This document shows, piece by piece, positions 26,185 through 35,384 of a DNA stretch of 64,000 nt. The stretch comes from Rhizobium sp. BK313 (GTDB taxonomy: Bacteria > Pseudomonadota > Alphaproteobacteria > Rhizobiales > Rhizobiaceae), in contig NZ_JACHZQ010000004.1 of the NCBI RefSeq assembly GCF_014193655.1, positions 62,001-126,000 of the forward strand, read 5' to 3'. Position 1 is the first letter of the stretch, and each line of letters begins with the position of its first letter. The notes beneath the pieces were generated by a model. That model saw only the letters and a list, made by a program, of their open reading frames with translations. It did no database searches and was not told the origin of the DNA. A program made the translations under genes and the position numbers.

Positions 26185-26796
26185 CTACATTTTGTCGATG
26201 ACAGAGGGAATTTCGTTGCCAGACGTATCAATTTCTTCGGCGGCCGCGACAATGGCCGGAATGATCGCCTCGACGCGATCAACTACAATGGGCTGCATCA
26301 GATGGCCGCTGTGAATGAAACCTGCACGGCGCAAATGATCGAGCATGCCAAGCATAGGGTCCCAAAAGCCATTGATGTTGGCGAACACCATCGGCTTGCG
26401 GTGTTGGCCGAGTTGGCCCCACGTCATGATCTCAACAATCTCTTCCACGGTGCCAATACCGCCCGGCAAGGCCACGAAAGCGTCCGAGCGTTCAAACATC
26501 TTGTGCTTGCGCTCGTGCATGGTCTCTGTGATCGTTACATCGTTGAACTTGGTCAGCGCGGCCTTGGTCGTTTCCCGATTGATAAGAAAGCTCGGAATGA
26601 TCGCACCGACCTCGCCGCCAGCACTCAATGTTCCATGAGCGACAGCACCCATGACGCCGGTGGTTCCGCCGCCATAGATCAACCTCAGTCCAGCGGCTGC
26701 CAGGGCAGATCCCAACCGCTCACCTGCCTCGACATAAGCGGCGTCGTTACCAGGGGAAGATCCACAATAGACGCAGATTGCACGAATCTCATTCAT
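26185..26796 (-). CDS. LOG-family protein (cytokinin-activating phosphoribohydrolase type)
   Basis: Protein of 203 residues of the TIGR00730/LOG family, with the nucleotide-binding GGGTTGVMG (42-50) and the signature PGGIGTVEE (111-119). LOG enzymes release free cytokinin base from cytokinin riboside monophosphate; bacterial relatives also act on AMP. I begin at the ATG 26794-26796, matching the family N-terminus (AICVYCGSSPG), and drop nine upstream residues. It is monocistronic. In a plant-associated bacterium a role in cytokinin or purine salvage is plausible, but this is not demonstrated by sequence. Confidence 0.9.
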   Translation of the reverse strand: MNEIRAICVYCGSSPGNDAAYVEAGERLGSALAAAGLRLIYGGGTTGVMGAVAHGTLSAGGEVGAIIPSFLINRETTKAALTKFNDVTITETMHERKHKMFERSDAFVALPGGIGTVEEIVEIMTWGQLGQHRKPMVFANINGFWDPMLGMLDHLRRAGFIHSGHLMQPIVVDRVEAIIPAIVAAAEEIDTSGNEIPSVIDKM

Positions 26797-26994
26797 GGGC
26801 GCAGTTAAATGACATGCGCCCACCTCGCGTCAAGGCCCTTTAGAGAACGGCGGCAACTTGCGCTCGAGAGGTTACATCAGTTCAGAGCGGGAAGCCCAAC
26901 ACTCTAATCGCAGCCACCGTTATCTTCCGTCTCAATCAATGAGTGCTGATCTTAGCTTGGATGTTCTGGCTGGATGTCTGCAGGCATCACTGGA

Positions 26995-28068
26995 TCAAGC
27001 ACGTAGGCGCAGCCCATTTTTGTCGAACAGGCACACACGATCCACCTGCGGCGTCAGCCATATGGTTTCGTCAGGTTGAACGTTGATCCGATCGCGAAAG
27101 AGCGCAACGATGGTCTGATCGCCGACCGACATCGTCACCTGAATTTCCGAGCCGAGCGGCTCGACGACGATGACTTTCGCGGCGATACCGTTTCCCGGTT
27201 GTGCAACGCCGAGATATTCGGGCCGAACGCCGTAAATTTCGGCAGTATCAGGCAGCGGGCCGGCACCGGAGGGTATCGGCAGCGTTGCATCCGTGCCGAG
27301 CCGGAAGACCGGCGCGCCATTCAACACGTCCAACCTGCCTTTCAGCAAATTCATCGAAGGCGAACCGATGAAGCCGGCGACGAAGACGCTGCCGGGGTTG
27401 TCATAGAGTTCGAGCGGCGCGCCGATCTGCTCGATCCGGCCCTCATTCATCACGACGATCCGGTCGGCCATGGTCATTGCCTCGACCTGATCGTGCGTGA
27501 CATAGATCGTCGTGGTCGTCAGGCGCCGGTGCAGGCTCTTGATCTCCCCTCGCATTGCCACCCGCAGCTTGGCGTCGAGATTGCTGAGCGGTTCATCGAA
27601 CAGGAAAACCTGCGGATCGCGCACGATCGACCGTCCCATCGCCACACGCTGGCGCTGGCCACCGGAGAGCTGCCGCGGATAGCGGTCGAGCAGAGGCGTC
27701 AGCCCGAGAATTTGCGCGGCTTCGGAGACGCGCTTCTGCTTTTCCGCCTTCGGCGCATTGGCCAGCGTCAGCGAAAAAGCCATGTTCTCGGAAACGGTCA
27801 TATGCGGATAGAGCGCGTAGTTCTGGAAGACCATGGAGATGTCGCGCTCCTTCGGGGGCAGGTTGTTGACGACCCGCCCGCCGATGCTGATGGTGCCGTC
27901 GGTGATGTCCTCAAGACCTGCGATCATCCGAAGCAGTGTGGATTTTCCGCAGCCGGACGGACCGACGAGCACGACGAACTCGCCGTCGGCAATGTCGACC
28001 GAAACTCCGTGCAGCACCTCAACGGCGCCATAGGCCTTGCGTGCCTTATCGATCGTGACTGTCGCCAT
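26995..28068 (-). CDS. Sugar ABC transporter ATP-binding protein (MalK/UgpC type)
   Basis: ATPase of 357 residues with Walker A GPSGCGKSTLLRMIAG, Q-loop VFQNYALYPHMTV, signature LSGGQRQRVAMGRSIV, Walker B VFLFDEPLSNLDAKLR, H-loop YVTHDQVEAMTMADR, followed by the C-terminal regulatory OB-fold region (YGVRPEYLGV, QVTMSVGDQTI). These CUT1-type ATPases drive import of di- or oligosaccharides, polyols or glycerol phosphates. It is the last gene of the LacI-controlled operon, 28 bases after the ADP-ribosylglycohydrolase-family gene. Confidence 0.93.
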   Translation of the reverse strand: MATVTIDKARKAYGAVEVLHGVSVDIADGEFVVLVGPSGCGKSTLLRMIAGLEDITDGTISIGGRVVNNLPPKERDISMVFQNYALYPHMTVSENMAFSLTLANAPKAEKQKRVSEAAQILGLTPLLDRYPRQLSGGQRQRVAMGRSIVRDPQVFLFDEPLSNLDAKLRVAMRGEIKSLHRRLTTTTIYVTHDQVEAMTMADRIVVMNEGRIEQIGAPLELYDNPGSVFVAGFIGSPSMNLLKGRLDVLNGAPVFRLGTDATLPIPSGAGPLPDTAEIYGVRPEYLGVAQPGNGIAAKVIVVEPLGSEIQVTMSVGDQTIVALFRDRINVQPDETIWLTPQVDRVCLFDKNGLRLRA

Positions 28069-28096
28069 GGTCAGTTTCCTTCCCGGTCACAGGCAG

Positions 28097-30208
28097 TCAT
28101 TGGACGGCCCCCACGCGGATTTCGTTGGAGGAAAGGGCACCTTCGTGCACCAGAAGCCCGATGCCGCCGTCGCTGAACGCTTCAGGACCGTTATCCGTGG
28201 CCGAGATCGAGACGCCGTCAGCCTCGAAGACGATCTTGTCGTCCTTGGCGATGACGCGCATCGAGATCGGCTTTTCGAACTCGGTCTTGAAGGCCGCTTC
28301 AGCCAAGACATGGATGTCGTCGTCCCTGACGCGGACGATCTGCATCTTGCCGTCGCGGGTGACGCGCGCTCCATAGTAGCGCCGAAGGCCCTGGGCGCGG
28401 ACGGCGAGGCCGCCGTAATTGCCGAGATGCAGCATGACAATCCCCGAAGCCTGATAATCCTTCCACTGGCGCGTACCGTGGATGATGATGCCTTCGCCGC
28501 GGTTTTGTGCAATCCGGAAGGCCTGGGGAAACCGCTTGGAGAAGAAGCTTGCGCCGTTGACCCAGGACATACGCCAGAAATCGCCGTCGCCTTGCGGCCG
28601 GCGCAGCGTCAAAGCGGGTGTGCCGTCCCAGCGAAGATGATCGACCAACAACCTGCCATCGGCGCGTTTACCCGTGCTTGAAATGGCCAGCCCAAGTTCG
28701 GCGATCGGCTGCCCGCCGGTATCCGGCAGTTGCCATTCGAGCACTGCCTGTTCGCCCGGACCGACTTTCTTCGGTTCGCTCTCCACATCGCGCATCTGGT
28801 CGTGTTCGTCATAGACGCGAGCGCGCAGCCGGACCTCGATGGCGCCGCGGTTTGCGGTGTCCGCGATGATCCGGGCTCCCACCACCTGTCCGGGATAGAC
28901 CAGCGGTGTCGCCATCAGATCGTAGGTCCGCATGTTCAGCATCTCGCGTGGCGAGAAGGTCGGGCTGGTGACGGCGGCGACCTGGCCCGGGCCAAGCGCC
29001 TCGTAGTCGATCGCAAGCGCGCGGCTGCCCTCGAATTCGACATTGCCGACGCGCATGGCCTTGCTGACATCGAGCCCGGTCTGCGGGCGGAATCCCTGCT
29101 GGCTGCCGGGCAGCGAGAAGTGGAACTGCGCGCCGCTCTTGGGAGGATCGAGTCTCTGTCCGCCGGCGAGTTCAAGGCCGAGATTAGCGAGATAGTAGGC
29201 CTGGCGCACCGCATCATTGATCGAGTTGCCGCCATCGGCGGAAGAGATCAGCATGCGGTCGGCGATCGGTCCGCGCCAGTCGGGGCCTTCTTCCAGCCCT
29301 TCGAGGCCGTTCATGATGCCCAACAGGCAGCCGACGTTGCCGGCATTGCAGTCCGTGTCCCAGCCGGATGTGTTGACGATCATCTGCGCCTTCTGGAAGT
29401 CATGGGGCGCATAAAGCACGGCCATCACCATCAGCGCGTGGTTGGGCACGACATGGCAGTTGCCGGGATATTTGTCGTAGCCGTAGTGGTCCTCGATCTT
29501 CTGGCGGGTATCGCGCCAGTCCGGATTGGTCTTGTGCCATGCGCGGACATCGGCAATCAGCTTCGCGATCAGGCTGTTGCGCGGGATCTGCGCGAGACCG
29601 GTGTCGAGCAGGTGATCGATATCCGATGATCCGAAGGCTTCAGCCTCCATCGCCGCCCAAAGCATCGCGGCATAAACGGATTCGCCGTCATGACTGACTT
29701 TGCCGGCTTGTTCGGCAAGTTTGGCCGCAAGTTCGGGCTGGCGCGGCGCGACCATGGCCCAGCCGTCGATGAAGATCTGCGCGCCGATCTGCTCGGCGAC
29801 TGCCTGGCCGTTGGTGGCAATCGACCCCGAAGCTGGCGCCGCAACGCCCTTCTTGAGGTTCAACCAGGCAGTATGTTCAGTGGAATTGCCATTGCCGCCC
29901 CACCAGAGGATCGAACGCTCCTCGACGATATAGTTCAGCCAGGCCTTACCGATCTCTTCGGCCGCAAGGTTCGGCTTGACGCCGTAATCCTCGAGCGCAC
30001 GAATGAAGGTGAATGTGCCGGCGACGTCGTCGTCGGTGACGACCAGCGGCTGGTTCAAACGCTCGTGCACGTAATATTCGATCGGGCCGAGCTCCTCCAT
30101 GATCTTCCGGTAGGTCCAGCCCTCGAAAGGTCGACCGAGATAAACGCCCACAAGTTTGCCAATCACGCCGGCATAGACACGTTCGAGATAATCGTTTGGA
30201 AGCTGCAT
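28097..30208 (-). CDS. ADP-ribosylglycohydrolase-family protein with long C-terminal extension
   Basis: Protein of 703 residues. Residues about 10-345 are a DraG/ADP-ribosylglycohydrolase domain: start RVYAGVIGKLVGVYLGRPFE, first metal motif TDDD (58-61) and second GWDTDCNAGNVGC (282-294), both keeping the Asp pairs that bind magnesium. The remaining half (about 385-703) is a beta-rich, glycosidase-accessory-like region I cannot name (LDPPKSGAQFHFSLPG, YGARVTRDGKMQIVRV). It sits between the permease and ATPase of a sugar ABC transporter, so it most likely hydrolyses an imported N- or O-ribosyl compound or other glycoside instead of acting on proteins. ATG 30206-30208 has GGAG upstream; ATG 30223 is an alternative. 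Confidence 0.82.
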   Translation of the reverse strand: MQLPNDYLERVYAGVIGKLVGVYLGRPFEGWTYRKIMEELGPIEYYVHERLNQPLVVTDDDVAGTFTFIRALEDYGVKPNLAAEEIGKAWLNYIVEERSILWWGGNGNSTEHTAWLNLKKGVAAPASGSIATNGQAVAEQIGAQIFIDGWAMVAPRQPELAAKLAEQAGKVSHDGESVYAAMLWAAMEAEAFGSSDIDHLLDTGLAQIPRNSLIAKLIADVRAWHKTNPDWRDTRQKIEDHYGYDKYPGNCHVVPNHALMVMAVLYAPHDFQKAQMIVNTSGWDTDCNAGNVGCLLGIMNGLEGLEEGPDWRGPIADRMLISSADGGNSINDAVRQAYYLANLGLELAGGQRLDPPKSGAQFHFSLPGSQQGFRPQTGLDVSKAMRVGNVEFEGSRALAIDYEALGPGQVAAVTSPTFSPREMLNMRTYDLMATPLVYPGQVVGARIIADTANRGAIEVRLRARVYDEHDQMRDVESEPKKVGPGEQAVLEWQLPDTGGQPIAELGLAISSTGKRADGRLLVDHLRWDGTPALTLRRPQGDGDFWRMSWVNGASFFSKRFPQAFRIAQNRGEGIIIHGTRQWKDYQASGIVMLHLGNYGGLAVRAQGLRRYYGARVTRDGKMQIVRVRDDDIHVLAEAAFKTEFEKPISMRVIAKDDKIVFEADGVSISATDNGPEAFSDGGIGLLVHEGALSSNEIRVGAVQ

Positions 30209-30240
30209 ATCAGATGACTCCATATGTGATTTCAATGGGT

Positions 30241-31074
30241 TCAGCCCTTTACCGAACCACCGGCCATGCCCTCGATGAAGCGCTTCTGCATGAAGACGAA
30301 GAGCGCGACGACGGGAATGACGATGATGAGGGCGGCGGCCATGATCTCGCCCCAGTCGGAGCTGTACTGGCCTGAGAGGAGATAGAAGGCGATAACCGCC
30401 GTTACGTTGTCCGCCTTCTGCAGGAAGGTCGTGGCGATCAGGAATTCGTTCCAGGAATTGAGGCCGATGATCAGCGCGACGGTCAGGATGCCCGGCGAAA
30501 CGATCGGCAGCATGACCTTGGAAAATACCTGCCAGGATGTGGCCCCGTCGACGATCGCCGCTTCCTCCAACTCCTTCGGTACCGCGAGGAAATAGGTCCG
30601 CAGCAACATGACGGCGAAGGGGCTGAAGAGTGCCGTATAGATCAGCGCCACGCCGAAGATATTGTTGATCAGGCCGAGCTTGGCGAAGCCGAAATAGAGC
30701 GGGAAGAGATAAAGCTGTACCGGCGCTGTGGTCGTGGCCAGAAGATAGAACGTGAAGATCTTCCAGGATTTGATCTTCTTGCGCGCCAGCACATAGGCCG
30801 TCAGCGAGGATGTGCTGCAGACCAGAACGATTGTCGTGCCGCTGACGATAAGCGAATTCACGAAGGTCTTGGAAAATTTTGCATGATTCCAGGCATTGAC
30901 AAAGTTTTGCCAGCGGATCGGCTGTGGCAGACCCAGCGGGTTTTGTACGATCTGCGCTGCGGGCTTCAACGAATTAAGCAGCAGCAGTGCGATCGGGAAG
31001 AGCGCGATGAAGGCAAAGATGGCGAGCACGAGATAGGAGATCGTTAGTGTCGCCCGGCTTTCGACCAGTCTCAT
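30241..31074 (-). CDS. Carbohydrate ABC transporter permease (MalG type)
   Basis: Inner-membrane permease of 277 residues with six helices, starting ISYLVLAIFAFIALFPIALL, and the coupling EAA loop LEEAAIVDGATSWQVFSKVMLP. The C-terminus QKRFIEGMAGGSVKG is characteristic of the MalG group. Its ATG overlaps the stop of the partner permease by four bases (ATGA). Together they form the channel for the sugar carried by the binding protein at 31969. Confidence 0.93.
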   Translation of the reverse strand: MRLVESRATLTISYLVLAIFAFIALFPIALLLLNSLKPAAQIVQNPLGLPQPIRWQNFVNAWNHAKFSKTFVNSLIVSGTTIVLVCSTSSLTAYVLARKKIKSWKIFTFYLLATTTAPVQLYLFPLYFGFAKLGLINNIFGVALIYTALFSPFAVMLLRTYFLAVPKELEEAAIVDGATSWQVFSKVMLPIVSPGILTVALIIGLNSWNEFLIATTFLQKADNVTAVIAFYLLSGQYSSDWGEIMAAALIIVIPVVALFVFMQKRFIEGMAGGSVKG

Positions 31075-31916
31075 TGTTCGCCCTCCCGCGTCTGGATGCG
31101 AACATAGAAGAAGGTGCCGACCAGCCCGAAAATGCTGATGACCAGCGCTGCGGCCGCGGCCTGTCCGACATTAAGGTCGTAAAAGGCATGGCGATAGGCG
31201 AGCGTCGAGAGCACTTCGCTCGAGTAGGCTGGGCCGCCCTGCGTCAGGATGTAGACGAAATCGAAGGCAAGGAATGACCAGATGACCGTCATGATCATTA
31301 GGAGGGTGATCGTTGGCCGGATGCCGGGCAGCAGCACGTAACGCATCATCTGGAAATAGGTGGCGCCTTCCAACCGTGCTGCCTCGATCTGCTCCTGCGG
31401 AACCTGCCTGAGGGCGGCGAAGAAGATGACGCAGAGAAACCCCCACCAGTGCCAAAGGTCGACGGTGGCGACGCCGAAGAGCGAGATGGAAGGCTGGGTG
31501 AGGGGATTGGGGATCGGCAGGCCGTATTTCTTGAGGACGCCGAAAATGCCGGTCACCGGGCTGTAGATCATGCCTTGCCAGATGCGCGCCGTGATCGGCG
31601 TGGCGATGACGACAGGAAGAAAATAGACAATCTGGAGGAAGTTGCTGCCGCGGCGTGCAATCAGCAGCATGGAGGCCGCAAGCAGGCCCATGGCGATCGG
31701 CACCGTCAGGAAGATGAGCGTCCAAATGATGTTGTTGCCGAGCGCAGACCAGAACACACCGTCCGCCGCCAGTGCCCTGAAATTGTCGAGGCCGGCAAAA
31801 GTTGGTGTCGAGATGCCGTCCCAATTGTAGAAGGCAAGCACGACTGTCAGCAGTGCCGGAACCAGCACGATGACAACATTGATGATCATCGTCGGAACGA
31901 TGTAGAGCCGATGCAT
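31071..31916 (-). CDS. Carbohydrate ABC transporter permease (MalF type)
   Basis: Permease of 281 residues with helices at both ends and the coupling loop QIEAARLEGATYFQMMRYVLLP. Other family blocks are FYNWDG near residue 30, GLDNFRAL, and LTQGGPAYSSEVLSTLAYRHAF. It lies 52 bases after the binding-protein gene and overlaps the MalG-type gene. Membrane location and partner are clear; the transported sugar is not. Confidence 0.93.
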   Translation of the reverse strand: MHRLYIVPTMIINVVIVLVPALLTVVLAFYNWDGISTPTFAGLDNFRALAADGVFWSALGNNIIWTLIFLTVPIAMGLLAASMLLIARRGSNFLQIVYFLPVVIATPITARIWQGMIYSPVTGIFGVLKKYGLPIPNPLTQPSISLFGVATVDLWHWWGFLCVIFFAALRQVPQEQIEAARLEGATYFQMMRYVLLPGIRPTITLLMIMTVIWSFLAFDFVYILTQGGPAYSSEVLSTLAYRHAFYDLNVGQAAAAALVISIFGLVGTFFYVRIQTREGEQ

Positions 31917-31968
31917 GGATTTTCCTCCGGGGAGGGCGGTGTATAGTCACCGCCCTTCATGTGCGTGA

Positions 31969-33288
31969 TCAGGCGCGGGGCGGAATCGCGGGAGCTTTGC
32001 CGGCATCCTTTTCGCTCTTGAAGGTCTCATCCAGCTTCTTCAGGAAGTCGGCCGACGAGATCTTCTTGAGCCACACCTCTTCCATGCCGCTGACCAGATA
32101 GGTGTCGGTGGCCGGCGGCAGGAACGTCCAGGTCGTATAGCCATATTTTCCGGCGCTGACGGCGGCCGAAAGGTTCTTCATGACTTCGCTATAGAGCGGC
32201 AGCACGTTGTCGGAGAGCTTCACATTGGAGAGGTCTTTCAGCGGAAGGTTCCATTCGCCCTGCCAGGCCGAGTTCATCTTGCTATAGAAATCGTCCTTGA
32301 AGATGTAATCCAGCACCGCGGCTGCACCGTCCGCATTGTCCGACTTTGCATTGATCGAGAGGGTCGAGCCGATCCCGAGCGGATAGATCGGATCGCCCTT
32401 GGCGCTCGGGAAACCGACGAAGCCCGGCTCGGCGTTGTTCTGCGGGAAGTAGGTGGGAATGTTGGTGAAATTCCAGGTGCCGGTCGGCGCCATACCGGCT
32501 TGGCCGGTGGCGACCTGGGCGAAGGCCTGTTCGAGCGTCAACGAGAAATAGTTGTCGCCGAAATAACCCTTGTTCCACCACTCGGCCAGCTTGTCGATCG
32601 CCGCGACGAAGGCCGGATCGGTCCAGGGGATCGCGCCGGTCAACGCTTTATAGACATTCTCCGGCCCGGCGACGGAATTGAGAATGATCGAAACATAATG
32701 CTCGTTGGCCGGACGCCAGTCCGCATTGCCGGCGCCGAAGGGCGTTAAACCCTTAGCCTTCATTTCGTCGGCCAGAGCTTCGAATTCGGCAATGGTGGTC
32801 GGCGCTTTCCAGCCGTTGGTGTTGAACAACGTCTTGTTGTAGAACAGACCGAGCGTCTCATAGGTCTTGGCGAGTGCATATAGCTTGCCGTTATATTTTC
32901 CGAGCTCGAGGAAAAGCGGCAGCAGATTGTCGTTCCAGCCGTATTTCTTGGCATAGTCGTCGAGCGGCAGGAGCTGCCCGGCCTGGGCCATGGCAGCCAC
33001 ATAGCTTGGACCGGCGGTAAAGACGACGTCTGGGCCGGTACCTGCAAGCATGGCGACGCGTAGCTGCTTGTCGAGATCCGAGCCGCGGAAATCGATGCTC
33101 AGAAGATCCTCCGGATGAGCGGCGTTGAACGGATCGACCAACAGGTTTTTCAGATTGTCCTGGTTTTCCGGCGAGGCGGATTCATACCAGAACGTCAAGG
33201 GCTTCTGGTCGGCTGCGAATGCGAGGCGAGGCAGAAACGGTAGGCTAGCCAGACCGAGCCCGGCTTTCAAAACTGTACGGCGTTGCAT
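31969..33288 (-). CDS. Sugar ABC transporter substrate-binding protein
   Basis: Periplasmic binding protein of 439 residues (SBP_bac_1 type). A signal peptide of Tat/Sec form (QRRTVLKAGLGLASLPFLPRLAFA) is followed by KPLTFWYESASPENQDNLKN, and the family segments GPDVVFTAGPSYVAAMAQAG, YETLGLFYNKTLFNTNGWKA and MAPTGTWNFTNIPTYFP. It feeds the MalF/MalG permeases downstream and begins 22 bases after the LacI-type repressor gene, so repressor and transporter share one transcript. Confidence 0.92.
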   Translation of the reverse strand: MQRRTVLKAGLGLASLPFLPRLAFAADQKPLTFWYESASPENQDNLKNLLVDPFNAAHPEDLLSIDFRGSDLDKQLRVAMLAGTGPDVVFTAGPSYVAAMAQAGQLLPLDDYAKKYGWNDNLLPLFLELGKYNGKLYALAKTYETLGLFYNKTLFNTNGWKAPTTIAEFEALADEMKAKGLTPFGAGNADWRPANEHYVSIILNSVAGPENVYKALTGAIPWTDPAFVAAIDKLAEWWNKGYFGDNYFSLTLEQAFAQVATGQAGMAPTGTWNFTNIPTYFPQNNAEPGFVGFPSAKGDPIYPLGIGSTLSINAKSDNADGAAAVLDYIFKDDFYSKMNSAWQGEWNLPLKDLSNVKLSDNVLPLYSEVMKNLSAAVSAGKYGYTTWTFLPPATDTYLVSGMEEVWLKKISSADFLKKLDETFKSEKDAGKAPAIPPRA

Positions 33289-33310
33289 GTTTTCCTCCTC
33301 CAGGTTTGTC

Positions 33311-34327
33311 TTAAGGGCTCTGCGTCGAGCCCCTCTTGATGAGATCGAAAGGCATTTCGAGCGCGGTACCCGCGCCGGTCTTGGTGCCGCGCAATCGCTC
33401 CATCAGCGTGTGCGCGGCGCGTTCTCCCATTTGCCATTGAAACTGCGCGACCGTGGTCAGCGTCGGCGTGACAAGCTTGGCCGCAGAGATATCGTCGAAA
33501 CCGACGACCGCTATATCCTCGGGAATTTCGATATTGCGCTCGCGCAGCGTCTGCATGACGCCGATCGCCATCAGGTCATTGGCGGCGAAAATAGCGGTCG
33601 GCCGGAATTCGCTGGCAAGAATGGTTTCCGCCGCCCGTATGCCGCCAATCTCGCTGAACTCGTCATCAACGACGACATGCTCCTCATAGCCGGCGTTGGC
33701 GAGCGCGGTTCGATATCCTTCGATACGGTTGCCCTGCGGCCCGCCGCGCCCGGCGACCATGGCAATGCGCGAATGCCCTTGAGCGATCAGATATTCCGTC
33801 ACGGCAAAAGCGGCAGCTCGACTGTCGACGAAGATATCATCGACGGCGATTTCGCCGCCGCGCTTCTTCGAGGATTCAATCCGCACCACGGGTACGCCAG
33901 CTTCGATCAACGGGCTGAAATCGCTGGCACGAAGGGTGAAGAATACACCGATCACGCCATCGACGCGCCCCTGCCGCGCCCAATCGAGAAAATGCCGCTC
34001 GCGCTCGGGTGAGCCATCGGTGTTGACCGCGATGACATCATAGCTCAGGCCGTCGGTGACCGACTGAATGCCGCGGATCAGCGAAGGATAGAAGGGATTG
34101 GTAATGTCGGGCACGATGCAGGCAATCGTCATCGATCGGCTGGTCTTCAGCGCCTGCGCAAACCGGTTGGGAACATAGCCAAGCTCTTTCGCCGCCTTGG
34201 TGATGCGAGCCCATGTTTCCGCGGGGATGGACGGCGCGCCGCCGCCGCTCAGCACGAGCGATACGGTCGCCTGCGAGACACCCGCCGCCTTTGCCACATC
34301 CTTTTGCGTTGCCCGTCCGCTTGCCAA
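33311..34327 (-). CDS. LacI-family transcriptional repressor of the sugar ABC operon
   Basis: Regulator of 338 residues: HTH at about 7-26 (TQKDVAKAAGVSQATVSLVL), hinge region ITKAAKELGYVPNRFAQALK, then a periplasmic-binding-protein-like effector domain (CIVPDITNPFYPSLIRGIQS, FAANDLMAIGVMQTLRERNI, VVGFDDISAAKLVTPTLTTV). A TGA stop lies four codons upstream, so the start must be the TTG at 34325-34327. It is the first gene of the operon and is preceded by two palindromes (34341-34365), implying that it represses itself and the transporter genes until the sugar is present. Confidence 0.9.
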   Translation of the reverse strand: MASGRATQKDVAKAAGVSQATVSLVLSGGGAPSIPAETWARITKAAKELGYVPNRFAQALKTSRSMTIACIVPDITNPFYPSLIRGIQSVTDGLSYDVIAVNTDGSPERERHFLDWARQGRVDGVIGVFFTLRASDFSPLIEAGVPVVRIESSKKRGGEIAVDDIFVDSRAAAFAVTEYLIAQGHSRIAMVAGRGGPQGNRIEGYRTALANAGYEEHVVVDDEFSEIGGIRAAETILASEFRPTAIFAANDLMAIGVMQTLRERNIEIPEDIAVVGFDDISAAKLVTPTLTTVAQFQWQMGERAAHTLMERLRGTKTGAGTALEMPFDLIKRGSTQSP

Positions 34328-34340
34328 ACCAATGTCTCAC

Positions 34341-34365
34341 TAATACGTATTACTGATACGTATCA
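34341..34365. promoter_or_regulatory. Double palindromic LacI-type operator
   Basis: Two 12-base perfect palindromes, TAATACGTATTA (34341-34352) and TGATACGTATCA (34354-34365), share the core ATACGTAT and have centres 13 bases apart. The even symmetry with a central CG is typical of LacI/GalR operators. They lie 14 bases upstream of the repressor start. A possible promoter reads leftward with -35 TTGACT (complement of 34387-34392) and a weak -10 at 34363-34368, so bound repressor would cover the -10 and start site. Confidence 0.75.
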
Positions 34366-34570
34366 ATAAACGCCGTGCTCTGGCGGAGTCAAGGAAAATG
34401 AGGTTCGGACGCAAAAGAGCGAGATGCTGACAACCAGCGCCAGGTGATCTGTGGTTCAGCCCAGATTCGAGTGACTGGGCATGTGCTCATCAAAGGCAAT
34501 TTCCACCGCCGGCGCCTATCGGACATAGGCTAACCTACCGCCCATGTCACAGCTGCACCGGAAGTGGAGC

Positions 34571-35347
34571 TCAGGCCATTTCCCGAATGACTTCTGTCAC
34601 TGTCCTCACCAACAGCTCCGGACATTCACGGTGCGGCTTGTGCCCGATGCCAGGCAGGATACGAACGGTTCCATATTCGCCCGCGATCCGCATCGGTTGG
34701 GCGGTTGAACCGTACTCGTCATTTTCTCCATGGATCGCAGCGACTGGGCAACAAAGTCTCACGAGAGCGGGTTCAAGGCTCCAACTGGCGAACTGCGGCG
34801 AAAGCCAGGTATCGATCCACGACTTCAGCACCCATTGCGCCTTGCTTCCATGGTATTTGCCGAGACGCGCGACATTCTCCGCGGACCGGAACGCCTCCTG
34901 CGCGGACCTGATACCCTGGAGCGTCTTTTCTTCTACGAACGCTTGGGCGGCAATCGTGACCACAGCATCACATCGGTCCGGAAATCTCGCGGCCGCCTCG
35001 ACCGCCATGCCGCCGCCGACGCTGTGCCCGCAGGCGAGGAAATTGGAGATCGATAGCTGTTCGAACAGAAAAGGAAGGACGTTCTCCGCTTCTGCCGCGA
35101 TGAAGTCCGGCGACATGGCTTCTTCACAAGGATCGGAACGACCGAATCCCAGGCGGTCATAAGCGATGACGCCCCGGCCAAGGTTGATCGAGAGCAATCT
35201 GGGGAACTCTCGCCAGAGAGCGACGCAGCCGAGAGAATCATGGAACATCAGGATCGGCGGCGAGTCCGCGCAGACCGCCAAGTTCCATGTTTTCGCATAA
35301 AGACGCCCTTGTGGCGTCGCGATCCAATGTTGCTGTTCGACTATCAT
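34571..35347 (-). CDS. Alpha/beta hydrolase
   Basis: Hydrolase of 258 residues with oxyanion region LMFHDSLGCVALW, nucleophile elbow GHSVGG (Ser109), an acid in HGENDEYGST and catalytic His in GIGHKPHREC. No lid or substrate signature allows a more exact name; esterase, lactonase or C-C hydrolase are all possible. The codon before the ATG at 35345-35347 is a TTG that could also serve. It lies 37 bases after azlD in the same direction and may share its transcript. Confidence 0.82.
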   Translation of the reverse strand: MIVEQQHWIATPQGRLYAKTWNLAVCADSPPILMFHDSLGCVALWREFPRLLSINLGRGVIAYDRLGFGRSDPCEEAMSPDFIAAEAENVLPFLFEQLSISNFLACGHSVGGGMAVEAAARFPDRCDAVVTIAAQAFVEEKTLQGIRSAQEAFRSAENVARLGKYHGSKAQWVLKSWIDTWLSPQFASWSLEPALVRLCCPVAAIHGENDEYGSTAQPMRIAGEYGTVRILPGIGHKPHRECPELLVRTVTEVIREMA

Positions 35348-35384
35348 CAATTCGCCGCTCGCAGTCGCCCCTACGCGTAATCTG

